Assembly: GCF_004365915.1 (NCBI RefSeq)
Contig: NZ_SODI01000001.1
Location: 310,001 to 374,000, forward strand
DNA length: 64,000 nucleotides
Direction of reading: 5' to 3'
Origin: Cryobacterium psychrophilum
Lineage (GTDB): Bacteria > Actinomycetota > Actinomycetes > Actinomycetales > Microbacteriaceae
Below, piece after piece: positions 55,093 through 63,748 of the stretch (its first letter is position 1; each line of letters begins with the position of its first letter). The notes under the pieces were generated by a model. It worked only from the letters and a program-made list of their open reading frames with translations. It was not told the origin of the DNA and did no database searches. The position numbers and the translations under genes are program-made.

Positions 55093-56013
55093 TCAGGCGC
55101 CCTCGCCGCGCACCGGAAGTCGGCGCACGCTCGCGAACCGGCGCACTCCCCCGTCAATCGGATCGGTGAACGTCACCTCGCTGGCGAGCAGCTGCAGCGG
55201 GCGAGCGAAATCGTGCACCGAGACATCCTGAACAACGGGGTACAGCGGGTCGCCACTGATGGGGATCCCGAGGCCCAGCATGTGCATGCGCAGTTGATGG
55301 GTGCGCCCGGTGCTCGGCGTCAACCGATACACGCCCAGGTCGCCTTGCACCCTGTCGAGTTCGACGAGCGTCTCGGCGTTGACGGGAGCATCCGGCACGA
55401 CCTCGGCCTGCCAGTGGCCGTGGCGGGTCGTGAGGTGATTGCGCACGGTGACGGGCAACTTGAGGTCAGCCCGCAGCGGGGCGAGCGCGCGATAGACCTT
55501 GCCGACCTCCCCGCGTTGAAACATGGATTGATACGCCCCCCGCCACCGTCGCTCGGTCGCCAGAACCAGAACGCCCGACGTCACCCGGTCCAGTCGGTGC
55601 AGCGGCGAGAGCTCGGGCAGCCCCAACTCGGCTCGCAGCCGCACCACCACACTCTGTAGAACATGCCGACCGCGCGGAATCGACGAGAGAAACGGCGGCT
55701 TGTCGATCACCACGATGCGCTCGTCGCGGTGAATGACGTGCATCTTCCCGGGCACGAACACCTCGTCGGCCAGATCGCGATGAAACCACACGAAGGTGTG
55801 GGGCCGGTAGGGGTCATGGGCGGTAACCGGCGCCCCCGTCTCGTACACGAAACGCTCGTCGGCCAGAAACCCGGCCACGTCGACGAACTCCGACACCCGC
55901 TCGTGGAGCCAGTCCCCCATGGTCGCCCACGCTGGCGACTGCGTGCGCTCCGGGGTAGACACCCACGCGGCATCCAGCCCCTGTCGTTGCGGAAGAGGAG
56001 AACGCGGAGGCAC
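55093..56013 (-). CDS. RluA-family pseudouridine synthase
   Basis: A 306-residue enzyme that isomerises uridine in rRNA or tRNA. The catalytic aspartate is in the HRLDRVTSGVLVLA motif, and the later RTHQLRMHMLGLGIPISGD is characteristic of RluA-type synthases. GTG 56013 is preferred: TACGAT (56025-56020) lies six bases upstream and it matches the family start PPRSPLPQR. Target RNA is unknown. Confidence 0.92.
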   Translation of the reverse strand: MPPRSPLPQRQGLDAAWVSTPERTQSPAWATMGDWLHERVSEFVDVAGFLADERFVYETGAPVTAHDPYRPHTFVWFHRDLADEVFVPGKMHVIHRDERIVVIDKPPFLSSIPRGRHVLQSVVVRLRAELGLPELSPLHRLDRVTSGVLVLATERRWRGAYQSMFQRGEVGKVYRALAPLRADLKLPVTVRNHLTTRHGHWQAEVVPDAPVNAETLVELDRVQGDLGVYRLTPSTGRTHQLRMHMLGLGIPISGDPLYPVVQDVSVHDFARPLQLLASEVTFTDPIDGGVRRFASVRRLPVRGEGA

Positions 56014-56408
56014 CCCTCGATCGTACGTCGCCCAGCCGGCCGTGCTCCCACCGGCCACGTGCGTCAGGCCCACGGGTCAACCATCGCGCTCATCGGTGCC
56101 CCCGGCTGCCCAGCGGATGCCTACGCCGGGCAGCGGGTCCGCCCGCAAGTTGGGCGAGCTCAATCCGGGCGCACACGCCGTACGCCTGGGCGGGGCTGAC
56201 GATCGGCGCGACGCGGGAGACAAAAGATCACGATGAGGTAAATCAGCAGCGTCCTAGTGCGCGTCAGCCAGAAATTCCGCACCCCGGTTCGGCCCTACGA
56301 GGTCGAGAAGATCGAGCAGGGCCGGCACGGTATGTCGTGGGCATCCGGATCGATACGCGACACTGGGAGCAGGCAACCGTTGTCGCCAGAGATGAGGCCC
56401 TGCACCCC
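56014..56408. other. Intergenic region without a supported gene
   Basis: Between divergent rluA-like and P-type ATPase genes. The minus-strand frame ending at 56254 (LLDLVGPNRGAEFLADAH) looks faintly protein-like but has no start or family. Nothing else is seen. Confidence 0.5.
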
Positions 56409-59243
56409 ATGGACAATCAGGCACCGCTCGACCCGGCACCGATCGATGGGGCACCGATCGATCCGTGCATGCCCGATCCATCCGTGGTCGATGTGGCGGA
56501 GGTCGTGCGCCTGCTCGGCACGGATGCCACGCTCGGCCTGACCCCGAAAGACGCCGCCGGTCGCCTGGCCGTCGACGGCCCGAACGAACTCAACGTGACC
56601 GCGACAACGCCGACGTGGCGCAAGGTTCTCGCACAGTTCCAGGACCCGCTGATCTACTTGCTGCTGACCGCGACCGCGGTGTCACTCGGAGCATGGGCGA
56701 TCGAAGGCACCCCCGGCCTGCCGGTCGACGCCATCGTGATCGCCGCAATCGTCGTGCTCAACGCGGTGCTCGGCTTCGTGCAGGAATCCAAGGCAGACAA
56801 TGCGGTGGCGGCGCTGGCCGGCCTGACCGCGGCTTCCTCGACCGTACTGCGCGGCGGCGAGCTCATCACCGTTCCGAGCCGCAGCCTCGTGCGCGGCGAC
56901 CTGTTGGCGCTCAGCGAGGGCGACAGTGTCGCGGCGGATGCCCGGCTCGTCTCGGCGAAGTCCCTCCTCGTCGAAGAGGCTTCACTCACCGGGGAGAGCG
57001 GTGCAGTCAGCAAGGAAGCGCGGACTCTGACCGAGCCCGCAGCCCTCGGCGAGCGCCGGGACATGCTCTTCAAGGGAACCGCCGTCAGCCAGGGCGTCGG
57101 CCGCGCCATCGTCACCGGCACCGGCATGCACACGGAGGTCGGCGCCATCGCGACCATGCTCGAGTCGACGGTCGCCCACCCGACGCCCCTGCAGTCCGAG
57201 ATCAGCGCCATCGGCCGGATGCTGAGCAGGGTCGTGATCGCCATCGCAGTCGTAGTGATGCTCACCATCGTGCTCGTGCAGGGGGTATCCACCCCGGCCG
57301 GCTTCGTCACCGTGTTCCTGCTCGGGGTGTCGCTCGCCGTCGCCGCAGTGCCCGAAGGGCTGCCGGCGATCCTGTCGGTGATCCTCTCGATCGGGGTGCA
57401 GCGGATGGCCAGGCGGAACGCGGTAGTCAAGAACCTGAAATCCGTCGAGACCCTGGGGTCGGCATCCGTGATCTGCTGCGACAAGACCGGCACACTGACC
57501 CGGAACGAGATGACCATCCAACGGGTACTGACCGCGTCAGGGCGCGTGGACGTCACGGGGGTCGGCTACCGGCCGCTCGGCGACGTGCTCCACGACGGCG
57601 AACCACTCACCGACCCGGCGCTCCTGGCTGAGGTGCAACTCGTTCTCGGCGCGGGAGCCCTCGCCAACAACGCCCGCCTGACCGAGCACGACGGCGACTG
57701 GCGGATCCAGGGTGACCCGACCGAGGCGGCCTTCCTGGTCGCCGCCGGCAAACTCAAGGGCGCCAACGTCAACATGGCCCGCTTCGCGCGGGTCGACGAA
57801 ATTCCGTTCACCTCAGACCGCAAGATGATGTCCACCCTGCACCAGGAACGAAGCGACGGCAGCCTCCGCATCTTCAGCAAGGGTGCGCCCGACGTGCTGC
57901 TGCGGTTGTGTTCGAAGGTGCAGGTCGGCGGCGTCGTGGTTCCGCTGACCGACCAGCTACGCCGGCAGGCCCTCGACGACGTGCAGGAGCTGACCGAACA
58001 GGCCTATCGCACACTGGGCGTCGCCTACAGCCGCGGCGACGAGACCACCGGTTCGCTCGCCGAAGACGACGAACGCGACCTCATCTACGCCGGCGTGGCC
58101 GGGATCATCGACCCGCCGCGCGCTGCGGTGAAGCCGGCGATCGCAGAGGCCCACCGGGCCGGTGTGCGCGTGGTCATGATCACCGGCGACCACCCGGTCA
58201 CCGCCGCCAGGATCGCCAGCGACCTCGGCCTGGTCGAGCCCGGCGCGACGGCCCTCTCCGGCCTCGAACTCGACCGGCTTGACGAGGACGGCATGCGGGC
58301 CGCCGTGCGCACCACATCTGTCTTCGCCCGCGTCTCCCCCCACCACAAGTTGCGCATCGTCGACGCCCTGCAGACCAACGGTGACATCGTCGCGATGACC
58401 GGCGACGGCGTCAACGACGCACCCGCCCTGAAGTCCGCGGACATCGGCGTGGCGATGGGCATCACCGGCACGGAGGTGACCCGGGAGGCGGCGAAGATGA
58501 TCCTCCTCGATGACAACTTCGCCACCATCGTCGCCGCCGTGCGGGCCGGCCGGGTGATCCTCGACAACATCAAGAAGTTCCTCCGGTATCTGCTCTCCTC
58601 AAACATCGGCGAGGTGCTCACCGTGTTCCTCGGGGTGATCTTCGCGGGCGCTCTCGGCCTGACCGGGGCGAGCAGCGAGACCGTGGTGCTGCCCCTGCTG
58701 GTGACCCAGATCCTCTGGATCAACCTGGTCACCGATTCTGGACCGGCCCTGGCCATGGGCGTAGACCCCGAAATCGATGATGTGATGGCGCGGTCGCCGC
58801 GCGGTCCCGGCGACCGGGTCATCGACGGGCGGATGTGGGTGGGCATCCTTTACACGGGCCTGGTCATGGCCGTGGCCACCCTGGCCACCATCGACCTGTT
58901 CCTGCCCGGCGGGCTGCTCCCGGCCGGACGCGACAGCCTGGCCGTCGCCCGCACCGCCGGCTTCACCACGCTCGTCTTCGCCCAACTGTTCAACACCCTG
59001 AACGCCCGCTCGGCGCGTTCCACCGCGTTCCACCGCTTGTTCGCGAACCGGTGGCTCTGGGCGTCGCTCGGCCTCGCGGTGCTGTTGCAGTTGGCCGTGG
59101 TCGAGCTTCCCCTGCTCCAGACCGCGTTCGGAACGGCCTCGCTCGACGTCTGGCACTGGGCGATCTGCCTGGGGATGGCATCCCTCGTGTTGTGGGCGGA
59201 AGAACTGCGCAAGGTGCTCGTGCGCGCCCTCGCCCGCCGCTGA
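56409..59243 (+). CDS. Calcium-type P2 cation-translocating ATPase
   Basis: A 944-residue P-type ATPase that should pump a divalent cation across the membrane. The phosphorylation motif is DKTGTLT (D358), with TGES, MTGDGVNDAPAL and a full set of transmembrane helices. The ion-site residues of SERCA-type Ca2+ pumps are present: E316 in M4 VPEGLP, N732 and E735 in M5 SSNIGE, and N772, T775 and D776 in M6 NLVTD. The short N-terminal tail carries a low-complexity PID/PIDP repeat. ATG 56409 follows GAGATGAGG. Ca2+ (or Mn2+) is inferred. Confidence 0.9.
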   Translation: MDNQAPLDPAPIDGAPIDPCMPDPSVVDVAEVVRLLGTDATLGLTPKDAAGRLAVDGPNELNVTATTPTWRKVLAQFQDPLIYLLLTATAVSLGAWAIEGTPGLPVDAIVIAAIVVLNAVLGFVQESKADNAVAALAGLTAASSTVLRGGELITVPSRSLVRGDLLALSEGDSVAADARLVSAKSLLVEEASLTGESGAVSKEARTLTEPAALGERRDMLFKGTAVSQGVGRAIVTGTGMHTEVGAIATMLESTVAHPTPLQSEISAIGRMLSRVVIAIAVVVMLTIVLVQGVSTPAGFVTVFLLGVSLAVAAVPEGLPAILSVILSIGVQRMARRNAVVKNLKSVETLGSASVICCDKTGTLTRNEMTIQRVLTASGRVDVTGVGYRPLGDVLHDGEPLTDPALLAEVQLVLGAGALANNARLTEHDGDWRIQGDPTEAAFLVAAGKLKGANVNMARFARVDEIPFTSDRKMMSTLHQERSDGSLRIFSKGAPDVLLRLCSKVQVGGVVVPLTDQLRRQALDDVQELTEQAYRTLGVAYSRGDETTGSLAEDDERDLIYAGVAGIIDPPRAAVKPAIAEAHRAGVRVVMITGDHPVTAARIASDLGLVEPGATALSGLELDRLDEDGMRAAVRTTSVFARVSPHHKLRIVDALQTNGDIVAMTGDGVNDAPALKSADIGVAMGITGTEVTREAAKMILLDDNFATIVAAVRAGRVILDNIKKFLRYLLSSNIGEVLTVFLGVIFAGALGLTGASSETVVLPLLVTQILWINLVTDSGPALAMGVDPEIDDVMARSPRGPGDRVIDGRMWVGILYTGLVMAVATLATIDLFLPGGLLPAGRDSLAVARTAGFTTLVFAQLFNTLNARSARSTAFHRLFANRWLWASLGLAVLLQLAVVELPLLQTAFGTASLDVWHWAICLGMASLVLWAEELRKVLVRALARR

Positions 59244-59522
59244 CCCGGCCCCGACTCCGCCACACCACACACCGGCCTTGACGGGGCTGCTGTGAAGATT
59301 TCGGACAGCGGAAGTAATGGATTCTTCCACGCTGCCAGGGCTGGCTGATGCAGAACCCTTCGATGTGGCGGATACCGTCACGGCGGGCCGACCATGACCA
59401 CCTCACCTCCACGACGCCGAGTTGGTTCCAGCGCAATTGCCAGCTTCGCCATGGGCAGGGTTTGTCGAGCGGATGTTTTGCGCCGGCGGCTCCGGCGCTG
59501 GAGCGTTCCAGCAGCGAGCTGA

Positions 59523-59900
59523 TCAGGAGGAGACCGGCACGCCGTACTGGGCGGCGCTGGCGAATTCGATCCCGACGAATGCCTCCTCGCCGACGACGCG
59601 AGCGTCATGGCCCGGCGGGATCGTATAGGAGTCGCCGGCCGTGATGGTGGCCGATTGTCCGTCATCGAGTTCGATCTCGAGCGTGCCGGAGACGCAGTAT
59701 CCCACGTGATTCAGCTGGCAGGAGTCGGTGAGTACCACGGGCTTGATGCACTCGGACCAGACCCAACCGGGTTCCATCTGCAGGCGACCGATCGTGTGTT
59801 CGCCGAGGTGGTTCACACCCAGGCTGGTCTTCTCCGGTGCACGGTGCTCATCGGGCGAGTCGAAAGACTTCACCTGCAGCGAATTCTTGTTCCCTGACAC
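59523..59900 (-). CDS. Cupin domain protein
   Basis: A 125-residue single cupin barrel, with the metal/ligand motif region CQLNHVGYCVSGTLEIELDDG and the second strand PPGHDARVVG. Start is GTG 59900 with GGAGG upstream. Possible roles include sugar, oxalate or other small-molecule binding; nothing decides between them. Confidence 0.88.
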   Translation of the reverse strand: MSGNKNSLQVKSFDSPDEHRAPEKTSLGVNHLGEHTIGRLQMEPGWVWSECIKPVVLTDSCQLNHVGYCVSGTLEIELDDGQSATITAGDSYTIPPGHDARVVGEEAFVGIEFASAAQYGVPVSS

Positions 59901-60140
59901 TGGACCCTCCTTCTATGGGCCACCGGGCATAGCAGCTCTTGCGGCCACAGTAGTCTCCGGGCGACTATTCGTGAAGGGCCAAAGAGTACTTTGTGGCGTC
60001 TCCTCACGACTCCCAACATCCGCCTGGGATTTGCTGGCTTGTGCAGTGTCGCACCGCTGAAACCGGGGCTACTCTTACCGTCACAGGGCTCGGCACGCCA
60101 CATTCCACCGAGTGCTGGGCCACGAGGAGAGGCGGAGCGA

Positions 60141-60341
60141 ATGACGACGAACGCTCGAGGGAACACGATCGTGCGGGATGGCCCGTGGGGCTTCTTCTTT
60201 CTGCTGGCGTATATCGGAGCCGCGATCTACTTCGTCTCCCTGTCGAACGGATCATTCTGGGGCGTGATCATCGGGCTGTTGCAGGCGATCGCCTGGCCGG
60301 TCTACGTCGTGTTCCACGTGTTGACGCTGATCGGCGCCTGA
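60141..60341 (+). CDS. Small two-helix membrane protein
   Basis: A 66-residue protein with two hydrophobic segments (about residues 18-36 and 42-64), similar in outline to short actinobacterial membrane proteins. GGAG precedes ATG 60141. Function unknown. Confidence 0.7.
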   Translation: MTTNARGNTIVRDGPWGFFFLLAYIGAAIYFVSLSNGSFWGVIIGLLQAIAWPVYVVFHVLTLIGA

Positions 60342-60435
60342 CCGCCGACGGTTCTCATGCGGCCGCGCATTCGCTGTGGGAACAGGCAGATAACGGGGAT
60401 GCACGCTGTACCGTTGTCCTCAACAAGGAGGAGTC

Positions 60436-60864
60436 ATGGTCCAGGCCCGAGAGAGTGTCACCGTGCAGTTTCCGATCGACGAGGTGTTCGCCTTTCTCGC
60501 TGATGGGTTGAACAATCCGAAGTGGCGCCCCGGTGTTGTGTGCATCGCCCTGAAATCAGGGTCAGGCGTGGGCACCGTGTACACCCAGACGATGGCGGGG
60601 CCCGGTGGCCGAACGATCCAGGGCGACTACCGAATCACCCGCAGCGATGCACCGACCCAGCTCGATTTCGAGGTCGTAGCCGGCCCGGCTCGCCCCACCG
60701 GGTCCTTTCGACTTCGTTCGCTCTCCCCGACCAGCACTGAGGTGGAGCTCTCGATTAAGTTGATCCTCACCGGCATGCTCACACTCGTGCCCGCCATGGT
60801 CGCCAGGCAGGTCACGACCGAAGTGGATGCGATCCGCCGACTGCCCAGGGCGATGGCCGGCTGA
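60436..60864 (+). CDS. SRPBCC (START-like) family protein
   Basis: A 142-residue helix-grip protein of the polyketide-cyclase/dehydrase type, with FPIDEVFAFLADGLNNPKWR at the N-terminus and a C-terminal long helix. These bind hydrophobic small molecules. GGAGGAG precedes ATG 60436. A 41-codon frame follows two bases after its stop. Ligand unknown. Confidence 0.87.
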   Translation: MVQARESVTVQFPIDEVFAFLADGLNNPKWRPGVVCIALKSGSGVGTVYTQTMAGPGGRTIQGDYRITRSDAPTQLDFEVVAGPARPTGSFRLRSLSPTSTEVELSIKLILTGMLTLVPAMVARQVTTEVDAIRRLPRAMAG

Positions 60865-60866
60865 CC

Positions 60867-60992
60867 GTGCAGGGACCACGACCCACCGACGACAACAAGG
60901 ATGCCGTCCGTCGCGCTGCCGCCGATCTGCCAGACGCCTCGGTGAAGCACATGTTTGACAATGTGGCTGCGTTGGTCAACGCCGCGGCATAG
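60867..60992 (+). other. Possible 41-residue downstream frame
   Basis: A GTG-initiated frame begins two bases after the SRPBCC stop and ends HMFDNVAALVNAAA. No family or ribosome site is seen; it may be a small coupled gene or the tail of a lost gene. Confidence 0.25.
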
Positions 60993-61136
60993 GTCAGTCG
61001 AGCATTCCGCAGGGGTGAGCGCGCTACCGCCCACGGCTCCACAGCGCCCAGCGTTCGGGCAGCGCGCGTGAACCGAACGAAACCCGGCAACCGCCATCAG
61101 GATCAAGCCTGACGACGGGGCCGGGGATGTTTTCTG

Positions 61137-62942
61137 TCAACGCTGGGACGACACCTTGCTGCGCTCGGCGCCAGAGAGCTGCGCAACGTCGAGGGCGAAC
61201 AGGTCGCTGGACCCCGCGGTCGCGGCACCGAGCAGTCCGGCACAGGCCGGCAGAAGCTGCTGGGCATAGAACCGGGCCATCACGAGCTGGGTCTCTGCCT
61301 GCTGCGGGTCCCCCGCCGCCGCGCCGGCCAGGGCGGAGCGAGCCAGCAGCCATCCGCCGACGCAGAGTCCCCACATGCGCAGGTAGGGGACGGAACCGGA
61401 GAGCACGGCGTTCGGGTCCGCGCGGCCGGTGCGAAGCATCCAGTCGGTCGCGGTGTCGAGGGCGCCCAGTTGAGCGTCGAGGCCGTGCCGGATGGAATCG
61501 AACTCTGCTCCGGCGTCGGCCAGTTCTGCAAGGATGCCGCGCATGGTCGCCAGGAATTCGAGTGCGGAGTCCCCGCCACGCACGCCCAGCTTGCGACCGA
61601 CGAGGTCGGCGGCCTGGATACCGTTGGTGCCTTCGTAGATCGCCATGATGCGCACATCGCGATAGTGCTGGGCCGCGCCGGTCTCCTCGATGAAGCCCAT
61701 GCCCCCATGAATCTGCAGGGCGAGCGAGGTGAGTTCGTTGCCCAGGTCACTGCCAAAGGCCTTGCAGATCGGGGTCAGCAGACCGGCAATCTCGTCGGCG
61801 CGGGTGCGCACCGCGGCATCGGGGTTGTGAGTGCTCTGGTCGACGTACACGGCGTTCAGCAGCATGAGCCGGCGCGCGGCAGCCAGGTAGGTCTTCTGTG
61901 TCAGGAGCATGCGACGCACGTCGGGAAAGTCGATGATGGCCGAGTCGCGTTCCGTGGCGCCAATGGCCCGGCCCTGGCGCCGGGTTTGGGCGTAGTCGAG
62001 GGACTGCTGATACGCACGCTCGCTCACGCCGACGGCCTGCATGCCCACGGAGACGCGCGCCGTGTTCATCATGACGAACATGATCTGCATGCCCCGGTTC
62101 TCCTCGCCCACGAGGTACCCGGTCGCGCCGTCGTAGTCGAGTACGCAGGTCGGTGACCCGTGGATGCCAAGCTTGTGCTCGAGCGACAGCGCGGAGACGC
62201 CGTTGCGCTCGCCGAGGGACCCGTCGTCGTTCACGAGGAATTTGGGCACAATGAAGCAGGAAATGCCCTTGGTTCCGGCGGGAGCGCCGGGCAGGCGGGC
62301 AAGCACAAGGTGAACGATCTGCTCGGCCATGTCGTGGTCGCCATAGGTGATGTAGATCTTCTGGCCGGTGATGGCGTAGCTGCCGTCGTCGCGCTTGACG
62401 GCACGGGTGGTGAGCGCGCCGACGTCGGAACCCGCGTGCGGTTCGGTGAGGTTCATGCTGCCGGTCCACTCCCCGCTGACCATCTTCGGAAGGTAGCGCT
62501 GCTTCAGCTCATCGCTGCCGTAGTGCAAAAGTGCTTCAATGGCGCCCTGGGTGAGCAGCGGACAGAGTGCAAAGGCCACGTTGGCGGTGGACATCAGCTC
62601 CTGGATGGCCAAACCGACCGTGTGCGGAAAGTCGCCGCCGCCGAATTCCTCGGGCAGCGGCACCGCGCCCCAGCCCGTTTCAACGTACTGGCCGTAGGCC
62701 TCCTTGAACCCCGGGGAGGTGACGACGGTGCCGTCTGACTCCCGTCGCGCGCCCTGTACATCGCCGGCACGGTTGGTGGGCGCGACAACCTGCGCCATGA
62801 ACTCGCCGCACTGCTCGAGGAGGTCTACGACAGTGTCGAGGTCCGCATGCTCGAATCCGGGCAATTTGGCGATGCCGGGATATCCCACTACGTGCTCGAG
62901 GGTGAAAGCGATATCGGCTGTTTGGGGACGAAATTGGCTCAT
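61137..62942 (-). CDS. Acyl-CoA dehydrogenase (long, FadE-like)
   Basis: A 601-residue acyl-CoA dehydrogenase with the extended C-terminal domain of the FadE/DMSP-type group. Middle-domain motif NLTEPHAGSD, FAD-binding QIHGGMGFIEETGAAQHYRD with the preceding EIAGLLTPICKAF, and the catalytic glutamate expected in YEGTNGIQAADL are all clear. ATG 62942 has TACGCT (62955-62950) seven bases upstream. Substrate class is unknown. Confidence 0.93.
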   Translation of the reverse strand: MSQFRPQTADIAFTLEHVVGYPGIAKLPGFEHADLDTVVDLLEQCGEFMAQVVAPTNRAGDVQGARRESDGTVVTSPGFKEAYGQYVETGWGAVPLPEEFGGGDFPHTVGLAIQELMSTANVAFALCPLLTQGAIEALLHYGSDELKQRYLPKMVSGEWTGSMNLTEPHAGSDVGALTTRAVKRDDGSYAITGQKIYITYGDHDMAEQIVHLVLARLPGAPAGTKGISCFIVPKFLVNDDGSLGERNGVSALSLEHKLGIHGSPTCVLDYDGATGYLVGEENRGMQIMFVMMNTARVSVGMQAVGVSERAYQQSLDYAQTRRQGRAIGATERDSAIIDFPDVRRMLLTQKTYLAAARRLMLLNAVYVDQSTHNPDAAVRTRADEIAGLLTPICKAFGSDLGNELTSLALQIHGGMGFIEETGAAQHYRDVRIMAIYEGTNGIQAADLVGRKLGVRGGDSALEFLATMRGILAELADAGAEFDSIRHGLDAQLGALDTATDWMLRTGRADPNAVLSGSVPYLRMWGLCVGGWLLARSALAGAAAGDPQQAETQLVMARFYAQQLLPACAGLLGAATAGSSDLFALDVAQLSGAERSKVSSQR

Positions 62943-63111
62943 GCCTGACAGCGTAGCTAGGGATATCGCCGCGGTGGTGAGACCTCAGCATCTGTCCGGT
63001 TTTGTGCCGATTCCCTACAACTCTGTCGATAATCCACCGCGAATGGCGTTGTATTCCTACAAACAAACCGCGTTGGCACCGCAATGGCGCTCGTCGACGT
63101 GACCGCGCTGG

Positions 63112-63486
63112 TTAGTTTCCAGCGACGATCGGGATGCCGGTGGCGTCGGCGGCGCTTTGGATCGCGCCCGCATCGTGAACGTTGCTGAACCCGGCGGACT
63201 CCATGATCGACACGGCCTGGGCCGAGCGGTTGCCCGACTGGCAGTACACGATGTAGTCGCCATCCACCGGATATTCGGCGATCTCCTGCTCGAAAGATCC
63301 CGACTGCAGGTTGACGTTCACGGCCCCGTCGAGGTGCCCCGCGGAGTACTCGCCGGGAGTGCGCACGTCAACGATCACGGTGTTCGCGGCCACTGTTAGG
63401 GGTTCGGGCCCCGCACAGGCGGTGAGGCCGAGGCCGACCACGGCGAGAAAGCTGAGCATCAGGGGCAGGGTACGCAGGCGGCGCAT
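63112..63486 (-). CDS. Rhodanese-like lipoprotein
   Basis: A 124-residue secreted lipoprotein. A signal peptide ends in the lipobox LTAC, followed by a rhodanese domain with the sulfur-accepting cysteine in YCQSGNRSAQA. Expected to transfer sulfane sulfur outside the cytoplasm. AAGGAG precedes ATG 63486. The promoter carries ATACCCATAGGGGTAT, matching the other two candidate CsoR/CstR sites; a sulfur-responsive CstR-like regulator would suit this gene best. Confidence 0.9.
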   Translation of the reverse strand: MRRLRTLPLMLSFLAVVGLGLTACAGPEPLTVAANTVIVDVRTPGEYSAGHLDGAVNVNLQSGSFEQEIAEYPVDGDYIVYCQSGNRSAQAVSIMESAGFSNVHDAGAIQSAADATGIPIVAGN

Positions 63487-63521
63487 GGCGGGTCTCCTTC
63501 AGAATGGGAATCAGCCCCAGT

Positions 63522-63537
63522 ATACCCATAGGGGTAT
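63522..63537. promoter_or_regulatory. CsoR/CstR-type operator, site 3
   Basis: ATACCCATAGGGGTAT, 35 bases upstream of the rhodanese start. On the minus strand its arm overlaps TATACT, a good -10 element. Confidence 0.7.
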
Positions 63538-63748
63538 CAGGAGTGTTCGGCTTGTCACTGCGTTGACTGTCCGCGAGTGAAACGGCTGGCCGCGCAGCTC
63601 AGCCGACCCGGCTGCGAAGCACTCCGTGGTGATCTCTTCTCGAAGCCGCAGCCCGCGAACGAGGCGTCGGAGGCGGAAGCGCATTCGGCCGTTCTGTTAA
63701 GACGTGTTCTCGGCAACGGGGCCACCTGACTCGTTGCTGCTCCCCGGC

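Noticed and set aside
63577..63729. 50-codon plus-strand frame as a transposase remnant
   Set aside because: No transposase motif can be recognised and the frame has no start signal.
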